A stretch of 28,617 bases of DNA from contig DGXY01000074.1 of assembly GCA_002396885.1 (NCBI GenBank), positions 363-28,979 on the forward strand, given 5' to 3'. A program made the translations under genes and the position numbers. The DNA comes from Akkermansiaceae bacterium UBA5020. Lineage in GTDB: Bacteria; Verrucomicrobiota; Verrucomicrobiia; Verrucomicrobiales; DEV007. This document shows positions 14,876-23,340 of the stretch, piece after piece; positions within the stretch are counted from its first letter, which is position 1; each line of letters opens with the position of its first letter. The notes below the pieces were generated by a model. It had not been told where the DNA came from and made no database searches. It was given only the letters and a program-made list of their open reading frames with translations.

Positions 14876-17800
14876 ATGTCAGCTATCAAACCCACTTTGC
14901 TCCTTGGCCTGATCCTTTTCGGTCTGAGTGCCCATGCCGACGACAAGGAGAATCTGCGTTTCTTCGAAATGGAGGTTCGTCCCTTGCTCGCCAACGAGTG
15001 CTACCAATGCCACGGCAAGGAAAAGGAAAAGGGCGGCCTGCGCCTCGATCACCGTGATTTCATCCTTAAGGGCGGGGAAAACGGACCGGCTCTCGTCGCC
15101 GGAAAACCGGACGAATCCCCCATGATCGAGGCGGTCCGGCGGAGCGATCCGCATTTCGTGATGCCACCCAAAAAAGCCCTGACCGAAGCACAAGTCGCGG
15201 TCTTGGAAAAGTGGGTCGCCCTTGGCGCCCCCTGGCCGGCCGAGGTCGCGAACGAGGGCACGACCGACGAAAACGGCTTCACCGAAGCGGACCGGAACTG
15301 GTGGGCGATCAAGCCGGTCGCCGATCCCTCGCCGCCAAAGGCCGGGGAAGGCTGGGCGAAGAATCCCATCGACGCCTTCATCGCCGCAAAGCTCGCGGAG
15401 AAGGATCTGAAACCCGCCGGTCCAGCCGACGCCGGTGAACTGGTGCGCCGCCTCTATTTCGACCTCCATGGCCTGCCGCCCTCTCCGGAAGCGGTCCTCG
15501 CCTTTGAAAGGGCCTTCGCCTCCGACCCTGACAAAGCCACCACCGAACTCGCCGACCAACTCCTCGCGAGCCCGCGCTACGGCGAACGCTGGGGCCAGCA
15601 CTGGCTCGATGTGGTGCGTTATGCCGAAAGCGACGGCTACCGCGCCGACGACTACCGTCCCGAGACGTGGATGTATCGCGACTACGTGATCCGCTCAATG
15701 ACCGAGGACAAACCCTATCACCAATTCATCCGCGAACAGCTCGCCGCCGATGAATTCGCGACCGATGATCCCGACACCCTCATCGCGACCGCCTTCATGC
15801 GTCTCGGAATCTACGAGTGGAACCAGCGCAACGCCCGGATGCAGTGGGATCTCATCCTCACCGAGATGACCAATGTCACGAGCGAGGCTTTCCTTGGTCT
15901 CGGGATGGGTTGTGCCCAATGCCACGACCACAAGTTCGATCCCATCCTGCAGAAGGATTACTTCGCCCTCCAGTCTTTCCTCAACTCGACCTGGTGGCCG
16001 GAAAACCAGACCCTCGCCTCGCCCCAACAACGCGCCGAACACCTTGCGAAGCTCGCCAAGTGGGAGGAAGCGACCAAAGATCTCCGCGCCGAGCTCGAGG
16101 CGATGACCGCGCCGGTGCTCGAGGGAAAACGCAAGGGCGCGGTGATCCAGTTCCCCGAAGACGTCCAGGCGATCTATTGGAAGAAGTCCGAAGAGCGCAC
16201 CGCGCATGAAGAGCAGCTCGCCCAGCTCGTGCAACGACAGGTCGACTTCGAGTTCAAGCGGGTCGATTGGAAAAAGACCTTCGCGAAGGATGAGAAGAAG
16301 CTCGCCCGCCACACCGAACTGACCGAGGCGCTGAAGCAATTCGATTCCCTCAAGCCCGCTCCGCTTCCGGCGGCTTTCATCACCACCGACACGGGCACCA
16401 AGCCGGCCGACACCCTCCTGAAAAGCCGCGGCAAGGAAGAGGTCGTCGAGCCCGCCTTCCTGACCCTGCTGGGGCAGGAAAAACCCGTGATCAAACCGAC
16501 CGCGACGACGACGGGTCGCCGCAGCGCCCTCGCCGATTGGATCGCGAGCGAAAAGAATCCCTTCACCGCCCGCGTCATGGTGAACCGGGTCTGGCAGCGT
16601 CATTTCGCCGAGGGACTCGTGACGACGCCGAACGACTTCGGCATGCTCGGCGAGGCTCCGAGCCATCCCGAATTGCTCGACTGGCTCACGAAACGGTTTC
16701 TCGAGGATGATTGGAAGCTGAAGAACCTGCACCGCACCATCGTCACGAGCGCGACCTACCGCCAGACCGCACGTCGCGAACCGACCTCGGACGAGGAGAT
16801 CGCCGATCCGGGCAACCGCCTCCTCTGGCGCTACCCGCCGATGCGCCTCGATGCCGAGCAGATCCGCGACGCGACCCTCGCGGCCTCCGGTGAATTGCAG
16901 CACCGCGAGGAGGGTGGCCCCGCCATCGAAGGCACCGCGCCGAATCGGAGTGTCTACATGAAGAAGCGCCGCAACACCCCCGATACGATGATCGGGGAAT
17001 TCGACGCGCCCGCGGGCTTCAGTTCGACGCCGAACCGCATTTCAACAACGACCCCGAATCAATCGCTCCTTCTTGTGAACGGGCCTTGGTCGATGGGGCG
17101 CGCCGAAGCCTTCGCGAAACGGATCCTCAAGGGCGGATCGGTCTTCGGTGCCGAGGAGGCGCGAGAGGCCTACCGTATCGCCTTCGGACGCGAGGCCCTC
17201 ACCGCCGAGGTCGAGGGAGCCATCGCCTTCATCACCTCACAGTCCGAAACGGTGGCCGCGCCAAACGCGTTCAGCCCTGACAAATACCCCAACGAGTCGG
17301 GACTCCGCCCTGGCTCGCAGTTCTTCGCGAAGACGGCGGGACTAGCGGTCGGAGAAAAGGCCCTCTGGCTCCAACCAGGCAGCCGCTTTGAAAAGCTCGA
17401 CCTCGGTGCGGTGAAGTTGCCCGCGGATGATTTCACGATCGAGACGGTCGCGGTGCTCGACGGAGTCTACGCCGACGCCTCGGTCAACACCCTCCTGAGC
17501 CGCTGGAACGGATCGCAGGAAGAGATTGGCTGGTCGCTCGGCGTGACGAGCACGAAGTCGCGTTTCGATCCGCAGAATTTCATCCTCCAGATCGTCGGCG
17601 ACGACTTCCAGAAGAACCGGATCTACGAAGTGGTCGCCTCGGGACTGCGTGTGCCGCTCGGCAAGCCGGTCTATCTGGCCGCAACGATCTCGGCGCGCCC
17701 TTCGAAGGAGGATCTCGCGAAGGGTTCGGTCACCTTTTACCTGAAGGATCTCTCGGATCCTGAAGCACCGCTCCAGAGCGAGACGGTCTCACACCAGGTC

Positions 17801-18157
17801 GTCGGCGGTCTCTCGGTGAAGGACGGTGTCGCCACCCTGCTCGGCGGGCGAGCCCAGACCGGCCACCACTGGGACGGCCAACTCGCCCGTCTCAGCGTCA
17901 GCGAGGGTGCCCTGAAGAAAGAGCAGCTCCTCGCCTTCCCGCAGCGCTCCGAAGCCGAATCGCTCCTGCCCGAAGCGAGGCGGATCTTCGATTGGACCTT
18001 CGCCGGGAACGACGGCGAGACGCCCGTTCCCGGCACCGCCTGGGTCCGCAACGCGAAGGTAGCAAGTCCCTCCGGCGTCTCCCCCAAGCTCCTCGGGGCC
18101 GTCACCGACTTCTGCCACGCCCTTCTGAATTCCAACGAATTCCTTTACCTTCACTGA
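14876..18157 (+). CDS. PSCyt1 + DUF1549 + DUF1553 protein with a LamG-like insertion
   Basis: The product is 1093 residues from the ATG at 14876, which opens a signal peptide (to about residue 21). The planctomycete cytochrome domain PSCyt1 (about 28-125) carries haem motif CYQCH (42-46) and ends with HFVMPPKKALT and WVALGAPWP. DUF1549 (about 140-365) has RLYFDLHGLPPSPE, YGERWGQHWLDVVRYAESDGY and a second haem-type motif CAQCH (346-350). DUF1553 starts near 547 (GRRSALADWIA, MVNRVWQRHFAEGLV). Before its usual ending TDFCHALLNSNEFLYLH (1077-1093) there are about 260 residues (802-1060) that read as a LamG/concanavalin-like sandwich (FTIETVAVLDGVY, LSRWNGSQEEIGWSLGV). The protein is expected in the periplasm, with two c-haems. 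Its substrate is unknown, and polysaccharide binding is inferred. It is followed 44 bases later by the DUF1501 gene. Confidence 0.85.
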   Translation: MSAIKPTLLLGLILFGLSAHADDKENLRFFEMEVRPLLANECYQCHGKEKEKGGLRLDHRDFILKGGENGPALVAGKPDESPMIEAVRRSDPHFVMPPKKALTEAQVAVLEKWVALGAPWPAEVANEGTTDENGFTEADRNWWAIKPVADPSPPKAGEGWAKNPIDAFIAAKLAEKDLKPAGPADAGELVRRLYFDLHGLPPSPEAVLAFERAFASDPDKATTELADQLLASPRYGERWGQHWLDVVRYAESDGYRADDYRPETWMYRDYVIRSMTEDKPYHQFIREQLAADEFATDDPDTLIATAFMRLGIYEWNQRNARMQWDLILTEMTNVTSEAFLGLGMGCAQCHDHKFDPILQKDYFALQSFLNSTWWPENQTLASPQQRAEHLAKLAKWEEATKDLRAELEAMTAPVLEGKRKGAVIQFPEDVQAIYWKKSEERTAHEEQLAQLVQRQVDFEFKRVDWKKTFAKDEKKLARHTELTEALKQFDSLKPAPLPAAFITTDTGTKPADTLLKSRGKEEVVEPAFLTLLGQEKPVIKPTATTTGRRSALADWIASEKNPFTARVMVNRVWQRHFAEGLVTTPNDFGMLGEAPSHPELLDWLTKRFLEDDWKLKNLHRTIVTSATYRQTARREPTSDEEIADPGNRLLWRYPPMRLDAEQIRDATLAASGELQHREEGGPAIEGTAPNRSVYMKKRRNTPDTMIGEFDAPAGFSSTPNRISTTTPNQSLLLVNGPWSMGRAEAFAKRILKGGSVFGAEEAREAYRIAFGREALTAEVEGAIAFITSQSETVAAPNAFSPDKYPNESGLRPGSQFFAKTAGLAVGEKALWLQPGSRFEKLDLGAVKLPADDFTIETVAVLDGVYADASVNTLLSRWNGSQEEIGWSLGVTSTKSRFDPQNFILQIVGDDFQKNRIYEVVASGLRVPLGKPVYLAATISARPSKEDLAKGSVTFYLKDLSDPEAPLQSETVSHQVVGGLSVKDGVATLLGGRAQTGHHWDGQLARLSVSEGALKKEQLLAFPQRSEAESLLPEARRIFDWTFAGNDGETPVPGTAWVRNAKVASPSGVSPKLLGAVTDFCHALLNSNEFLYLH

Positions 18158-18201
18158 GACCTTTTACCTTTCACTTTCCCACCTTCTATCCCGCGAAGCG
18201 T

Positions 18202-19635
18202 ATGTCCTTCTGCCACCGCATCGATCACCCCAGCAGCCGCCGTGAGTTTCTGAGCCGGGCCGGAGCCGGGTTTGGCGCCGTCGCCCTCTCCGCCCTCACC
18301 GGCCAGAATCTGATCGCGAGGAGTTCCTTCCCGAATCCGGTCGGAGCCAAGATCCCGCAACGCCTCGGTCGTGCGAAAAACGTCATCTGGCTTTTCATGG
18401 AAGGGGGTCCGAGCCACCTCGATCTCTTCGATCCCAAGCCGCTCCTCAACAAGCTCGCAGGCCAGAGTCTTCCCGACAGCTTCGAGCGCCCTGTCACCGC
18501 GATGGGCGAGGTGAATTCACCCTTGCTCGAAAGCAAACGGCAGTGGGCGCAACACGGTGAGAGCGGACTCTGGATCTCCGACTGGCTCCCGAACCACTCG
18601 AAGATCGCCGACGAACTCTGCGTGATCCGCTCGTGCGTCTCCGACGGCATCAACCACGCCGGCGGCGTCTGCCAGATGAACACGGGCTCCGTCTTCGGTG
18701 GACGTCCCGCCCTCGGATCCTGGATCTCCTACGGGCTCGGCACGGAGAACGACAGTCTGCCCGCTTTCGTCGTGATCAAGGATTCGAATTCGATGATCGT
18801 GAACGGCGCGCGGATGTGGGGCTCGGGTTTCATCCCCGCAGTGCACCAGGGTGCTCTCTTCGAGAACGGCACCGAGCCCATCAAAAACCTCAACAATCCC
18901 TCGGGCGTGAGCAACGCGCGACAGCGTCAGAAGCTCGAATACCTCGAGGAGCTGAACCGGGGCCACTACGCGGCACGTTCCTCCAACACGGACCTTGAGG
19001 CCCGCATCCGCAGCTACGAGCTCGCCTTCCGCATGCAGGCGTCGGCACCCGAGGCGATCGACCTCGAGAGCGAGCCGGAGCACATCAAGACGCTCTACGG
19101 CCTCGACAACAAGGAGACCGAGGTCTACGGACGCCAGTGCCTCATGGCCCGCCGACTCGTCGAGCGCGGGGTGCGCTTCATCCAGCTTTACCACGGGGCC
19201 GGCAGCAAGTGGGACAGCCACACGAAGATGGAGGAAAACCACAGCCGCCTCTGCAACAACGTCGACGTGCCCATCACCGGCCTGATCCAGGACCTGAAGC
19301 AGCGCGGGCTCCTCGAGGACACCCTCGTGATCTGGGGCGGTGAATTCGGCCGCACCCCGATGAGTGAGAAGGGCGACGGCCGCGATCACAATCCGACCGG
19401 CTTCACGATGTGGATGGCGGGCGGAGGAGTGAAGGGCGGACAAACCATCGGCGCGACCGACGAACTCGGCCTCTACACCGTCGAGGACAAGATGCACGTC
19501 CACGACATCCACGCGACGGTGATGTCTTTGTTAGGACTCGACCACACCGAAGTCGTCTACATGCACAAGGGCCGGCCCGAACGCGTCGATCTCAACGAAG
19601 GCCACGTCAACGAGCGGTTCGTGACGGGGGCGTAG
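18202..19635 (+). CDS. DUF1501 family protein, Tat-exported, alkaline-phosphatase/sulfatase fold
   Basis: The product is 477 residues from the ATG at 18202. The N-terminus SSRREFLSRAGAGFGAVALSAL carries a twin-arginine motif (R13, R14), so export through Tat is likely. The body shows the DUF1501 landmarks: VIWLFMEGGPSHLDLFDPK, MNTGSVFGGRPALGSWISYGLG, LIWGGEFGRTPM (reading VIWGGEFGRTP) and DHNPTGFTMWMAGGG. It ends with MSLLGLDHTEVVY and NERFVTG. DUF1501 proteins belong to the alkaline-phosphatase superfamily and nearly always follow a PSCyt1/DUF1549/DUF1553 gene in PVC bacteria, as here. Hydrolysis of a sulfate or phosphate ester from a polysaccharide is the common guess but is unproved. Co-transcription with the haem protein is likely, with a 44-base gap. 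Confidence 0.88.
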   Translation: MSFCHRIDHPSSRREFLSRAGAGFGAVALSALTGQNLIARSSFPNPVGAKIPQRLGRAKNVIWLFMEGGPSHLDLFDPKPLLNKLAGQSLPDSFERPVTAMGEVNSPLLESKRQWAQHGESGLWISDWLPNHSKIADELCVIRSCVSDGINHAGGVCQMNTGSVFGGRPALGSWISYGLGTENDSLPAFVVIKDSNSMIVNGARMWGSGFIPAVHQGALFENGTEPIKNLNNPSGVSNARQRQKLEYLEELNRGHYAARSSNTDLEARIRSYELAFRMQASAPEAIDLESEPEHIKTLYGLDNKETEVYGRQCLMARRLVERGVRFIQLYHGAGSKWDSHTKMEENHSRLCNNVDVPITGLIQDLKQRGLLEDTLVIWGGEFGRTPMSEKGDGRDHNPTGFTMWMAGGGVKGGQTIGATDELGLYTVEDKMHVHDIHATVMSLLGLDHTEVVYMHKGRPERVDLNEGHVNERFVTGA

Positions 19636-19683
19636 GCCCTCGACGGCGCAGGAAAGCGATTGCCCGCCGTCCGAATCGGCTCT

Positions 19684-19691
19684 AAGGGAAG
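19684..19691 (+). promoter_or_regulatory. Shine-Dalgarno site choosing a GTG start
   Basis: AAGGGAAG stands four bases before the GTG at 19696. A TTG at 19660 in the same frame has no comparable site. This decides the start of the permease gene. Confidence 0.6.
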
Positions 19692-19695
19692 CGCC

Positions 19696-20448
19696 GTGGA
19701 CCTGCCCTACGACGCGACTCTCCAGACCTTCGCCCTTGCCGCGCTCGGGGCGTTTTGTCTTGGCATCTCCAAGACCGGATTCCCCGGACTCGCGATCCTG
19801 AACGTGCTCATCGTCGCCGAGCTTTTCGGCGCGAAAAACAGCGTGGGCGTGATCCTGCCCATGCTCATCGTCTGCGATCTGCTGGTCTATCCCCTCTTCC
19901 GCAAACACGCGAGCTGGAAACAGGTCTGGCCGCTCGTGCCGGTGATACTCATCTCGGTGGTGGCGGCCTCCTTCCTCCTCGACCGCCTCGACGACCAGGC
20001 CGCGCGGCGCGTCATCGGTGCCATCATCCTCTTCATGCTCGCGATCCAGTTGCTGCGCGAGTTCAAACGCGAGTTCCTCGAGCACCTCCCCGACTCGCGT
20101 TGGTTCCGCTGGTTCAGTTGCGTCCTCATCGGCGTCTCGACGATGCTGGCGAACGCCGCCGGGCCGGTCTTCTCGCTCTACTCGCTCGTCCACAAGATGA
20201 AAAAGGAGGACTTCCTCGGCGTGGGCGCGCGCTTGTTCCTGCTCGTGAATATCTTCAAGATCCCCTTTCTTGGTCAGCTCGATCTCATCAATCCCGAATC
20301 GCTGAAGCTGAATCTCTATATCCTCCCAGCGCTCCTCATCGGCATCCTCGCGGGAGGCCGGCTCATCAAACACGTCCCGCAACGGCTCTTCGAGATCCTT
20401 CTCTACGGTTTCTCGGCGATCGCGGGGATTCGGCTGCTTTTTTTCTGA
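19696..20448 (+). CDS. TauE/SafE (DUF81) family membrane permease
   Basis: The product is 250 residues from the GTG at 19696. It is almost wholly hydrophobic, with about eight membrane helices. The first carries FCLGISKTGFPGLAILNV, the signature region of the TauE/SafE family. A second repeat-like segment reads IGVSTMLANAAGPVFSLY, which matches the family's inverted twofold repeat. Members export sulfite, sulfoacetate or related organosulfur anions, and many are of unknown substrate. If the upstream DUF1501 protein releases sulfate esters, a sulfur-anion exporter would make sense beside it, but that link is speculation. The stop codon is one base from the convergent stop of the VCBS gene. Confidence 0.82.
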   Translation: MDLPYDATLQTFALAALGAFCLGISKTGFPGLAILNVLIVAELFGAKNSVGVILPMLIVCDLLVYPLFRKHASWKQVWPLVPVILISVVAASFLLDRLDDQAARRVIGAIILFMLAIQLLREFKREFLEHLPDSRWFRWFSCVLIGVSTMLANAAGPVFSLYSLVHKMKKEDFLGVGARLFLLVNIFKIPFLGQLDLINPESLKLNLYILPALLIGILAGGRLIKHVPQRLFEILLYGFSAIAGIRLLFF

Positions 20449-20449
20449 T

Positions 20450-21421
20450 TCAGCGGACTGAAGGAGGCACCTCGTCCGGCCCGGTCGGCTTCAATCCGAG
20501 CAATCCGGTGATGCGGCCGACGCGGCCGAGCGGTCCCGGCACATGCATGCCGCCGACAACGAGGTCGGGCCGACCGTCGCCATCGAAATCGCCGGCGACG
20601 AGCGAGGCGAGATTCGACGGGGAGTCGAGCAAAGGCCGCGCGGTGAAGCCCTGCTTCCCGTCGTTCTCTAGCCATATGAGGCTGGGAAAATCGTGCAGGT
20701 CCCACTGGAAATGGAGGCTCGAGGCGGCGATGTCGAGATCGCCGTCGCCATCGAGGTCGTGCGCAAGGGCGCGGTAGCAACCCGGCATGCGAAGCAGATC
20801 GTGCGGCACGAGTTCGCCATCGCGGTTCTCGAGCCAGCGCAGCCCGTGATAGGGTTTTGCGAGCGGGATCTCATCCATCATGTCGCCGTTGCTCCAGAGA
20901 AAATCGGTGTCCCCGTCGCGATCGAGATCGGCTGCTGAAAAGCCCGAGGAACCGAAAGCGGGATGAGGCCCCTGCGCAAGGATGCGGTTTTCAAATCCTT
21001 TGCCGCCGCCCAGATTCCGAAAGAGGACGAGGCTCTCGTGCTGTTGCGAAAACAACACGACGAAATCGAGCGCCCCATCGCCGTCGTAGTCGAGCACCTC
21101 GGTCTGGAGGGGGCCGTTCACGACCGCGACCTCGTGACGGACAAACGAGGTCGGCGAGACCTGCTCGAGCCAAAGGATGCCCCCACTCGTCCGCCAGCCG
21201 AATTGAATGACCAACAGATCGACTTTGCCATCGCCGTTGAAATCCCCCGCCCGCAGATCGGAGACTCTCGCGCAATCGACGAGGAGCGGCTGCGGATCGT
21301 AGCTGCCGTCTCCCTGGTTGTGCAAGAGCCAGACCGACCCGATCAGCGAATCGGAAGGGCGGATGTCGCCATAGGATCCGACGGCGAGATCGTTGAGCCC
21401 GTCCCCGTCGTAATCGAGCAC
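20450..21421 (-). pseudogene. VCBS/FG-GAP repeat protein gene truncated at its 5' end
   Basis: From the GTG at 21421 the frame encodes 323 residues with six calcium-binding FG-GAP motifs, for example DYDGDGLNDL, DFNGDGKVDL, DYDGDGALDF, DLDRDGDTDF, DLDGDGDLDI and DFDGDGRPDL. These build a secreted beta-propeller. The GTG falls inside the first motif's strand (RVVVLDYDGDG), so it is not a natural start. Upstream the frame stays open for 55 codons but contains no ATG, GTG or TTG before a TAA at 21587-21589, and that stretch has no signal peptide. PVC homologues that I know of begin with a signal peptide and often a c-type haem domain, which are missing here. The simplest reading is a decaying gene whose 5' part was lost. 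Weak expression from GTG cannot be ruled out. Confidence 0.65.
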
Positions 21422-21588
21422 GACGACGCGCGAAGGGGCGGCGACGGGAAAGGTTCGGTCACGCGCTGAATCCTGGCAATGGGAATTCGAGAACCCGGCC
21501 CAGCTCTCAGTCGGAACTTTCGCCCATTGACGAGACTGGTCGCTTTGCCCTACGCTTAGTCCACAAAGCCATCTCCCACGATACTCTT

Positions 21589-22191
21589 ATGGAAACCGTT
21601 CCTCCCCCGCTCGCCAAACCATCCGCATCGACCTGGCCCAAAACGATCGGTATCATCGCCATCGTTTTTGGAGTGGGAGGAATCTTTCAGGGGATCCTAT
21701 CTCCGCTCAGTTTGTTCCTGACACGGCAGCAAATGCAGGCCTTCGTCGATCAGGGCGCCGACCAGGCCCGTGTCGACGAATATCTCACGCGACTCACCAC
21801 CAACGCCTACATGAGCCTCGGCGTTTATCTGGTGCTTGCCGTGCTTCTCCTCACCGGGGGCATTCTCCTGCTCAAACGACGGAAGGTCGCTTCGCCGCTT
21901 CTGCAAACCTGGGGCGTGCTCAAGATCCTGGCGGGCGGATTCATTCTGTTCAGAATGTCCTCACTCACGCAACTGCAGATGGCGATCATCATGGAATCCA
22001 CCCTCGCGACCGCTTCAAAAGGCGGGGCCGGAGCCAGCGGAGGAGCCGATATGGCGATGGTCAATCAATTCACGACCTACGCGGTGTGGGCCGGTCTGGG
22101 CTTTGGCTTCCTCTGGCTCGCGATCCTCCCGGTCTTCCTCATCATCTGGTTCAACCGCCGCAAGGTGTCGGAGCAGATCGAAACCTGGTGA
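21589..22191 (+). CDS. Small membrane protein of unknown function, four predicted helices
   Basis: This 200-residue protein has a Pro/Ala-rich N-terminus (METVPPPLAKPSAS), then hydrophobic helices at about 18-38, 74-96, 107-122 and 162-187. A polar segment of about 35 residues separates helices 1 and 2 and contains many Gln, Asp and Arg residues. A small Gly/Ala-rich loop (KGGAGASGGAD) lies before the last helix. A positively charged tail (FNRRKVSEQIETW) suggests a cytoplasmic C-terminus. I do not recognise a family, and there is no catalytic motif. The start at 21589 overlaps the last base of the VCBS frame's upstream stop on the other strand, so the two genes are divergent and nearly touching. 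It converges with the secreted helical protein gene at 22207. Confidence 0.6.
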   Translation: METVPPPLAKPSASTWPKTIGIIAIVFGVGGIFQGILSPLSLFLTRQQMQAFVDQGADQARVDEYLTRLTTNAYMSLGVYLVLAVLLLTGGILLLKRRKVASPLLQTWGVLKILAGGFILFRMSSLTQLQMAIIMESTLATASKGGAGASGGADMAMVNQFTTYAVWAGLGFGFLWLAILPVFLIIWFNRRKVSEQIETW

Positions 22192-22206
22192 TCCGGAATC
22201 GCCCTG

Positions 22207-23313
22207 TCACTTCGCCTTCGCTTCGGCGGGCGCAGCAGGGGCAGCGGGCGCTGCCGGAGCGGGCGCGGGAGTTCCACCCTTCGCTTTTCCATCCGCACCT
22301 TCAGCCGGCTTCGCCCCCTCAGCGGGTTTCGCGCCGTCGGCAGGCTTCTGGACCGCGGGCGCCTTCTGCTCCACCTTCGGAAGAACGGGTTTCACCGCAA
22401 AGGCCTGGAATTCCGCGGGCATGCTCTCCTTGCCGAAGCGTCTGCTGTAAAGATAGGCGATGCTCTGCATCTGATTCAAGGCCGCCTTGTTCTCTTGCGC
22501 GATCCGCGGATCCTCCTTCTGGATGAGCATGGCCGCTCCCATCGCGAGCTTGGAAAGAAGCACGTCGTTTCCGTAAGCGAGCGTGAAACAGCGGTAGTAA
22601 TCCTCCAGCGCTTTATCCTTGGCACCTTCCGAATCGTAGACCTTCGCGCGGAGGAAGGCGATCTGGGAGAGTTCGTTCGGAGGGAGTTTCTTGAAGTTCG
22701 GCGAACTCAACAGTTTGGCATTTCCGGTCTGCGGCTCCTGGTAGACTTCGAGAGCCGTTTTCAGACCGGCGAAGTCACCTTGCCCGAAGATCGACCAGAG
22801 CTGGTGAAACTCGCTCGACTTGGCATAGGCGGGCGAAAGTTTTGTCTTGATCGTCGCCGCGGCAGGTGAATTCAAGAGCGGTGCCATGGCCGCGTATTGT
22901 CCGGCGCGTTTCAGGCTCTCGATCTGGTAGAAAAGCGCTTCGGAGGCGAAATTCTGAGGTCCTCCGAGAATGATCGCGTAGTCGCGCGCCACCTTGCCGA
23001 ACGCCTCGGCGGCCTCGTTGTAACTCCCCGCCGCAAAGAACGCGCGAGGAGTGCCCAGGACTTCGGCACGCTCCTCGAAGCGGATCAGTTTATCGAGACC
23101 CTCGCCGCGTATCTTGTCGTAGGTCAACATTTGACCGGCTCCCCCCGGCGCGGTCGCAAAAAGGACCCCTTGGTCGTTCGAGTTCTGGATATACCCTTGG
23201 GGATTGCCGCCTTCGACGAGGGCGATGGTCACGGGAGTCTCCCGGACTTGCGCCCGGAGTAGGCCCGGCAGCGTGAGGGAGGCGATGACCGCGAGGAAAG
23301 AGAGTGGCTTCAT
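22207..23313 (-). CDS. Secreted TPR-like helical protein with an Ala/Pro/Lys tail
   Basis: The product is 368 residues with signal peptide MKPLSFLAVIASLTLPGLLRA. Residues 25-70 form a small strand-rich region (TIALVEGGNPQGYIQNSNDQ), and about 75-300 is helical. One TPR-like unit is readable (FFAAGSYNEAAEAFGKVARDY), followed by further helix pairs. The last 55 residues are low complexity, with AKPAEGAKPAEGA and PAAPAAPAAPAE, and look like a flexible spacer. It starts 27 bases downstream of the 1051-residue TPR protein on the same strand, so the two are almost surely co-transcribed. It is probably a periplasmic partner of that protein. No enzyme motif is visible. Confidence 0.68.
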   Translation of the reverse strand: MKPLSFLAVIASLTLPGLLRAQVRETPVTIALVEGGNPQGYIQNSNDQGVLFATAPGGAGQMLTYDKIRGEGLDKLIRFEERAEVLGTPRAFFAAGSYNEAAEAFGKVARDYAIILGGPQNFASEALFYQIESLKRAGQYAAMAPLLNSPAAATIKTKLSPAYAKSSEFHQLWSIFGQGDFAGLKTALEVYQEPQTGNAKLLSSPNFKKLPPNELSQIAFLRAKVYDSEGAKDKALEDYYRCFTLAYGNDVLLSKLAMGAAMLIQKEDPRIAQENKAALNQMQSIAYLYSRRFGKESMPAEFQAFAVKPVLPKVEQKAPAVQKPADGAKPAEGAKPAEGADGKAKGGTPAPAPAAPAAPAAPAEAKAK

Positions 23314-23340
23314 GGGGAAAGGTAGTGGACCCGGGCGGGA

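Noticed and set aside
19660..19695. TTG start for the TauE/SafE gene
   Set aside because: It has no ribosome site, while the GTG at 19696 has AAGGGAAG and begins just before the first membrane helix.
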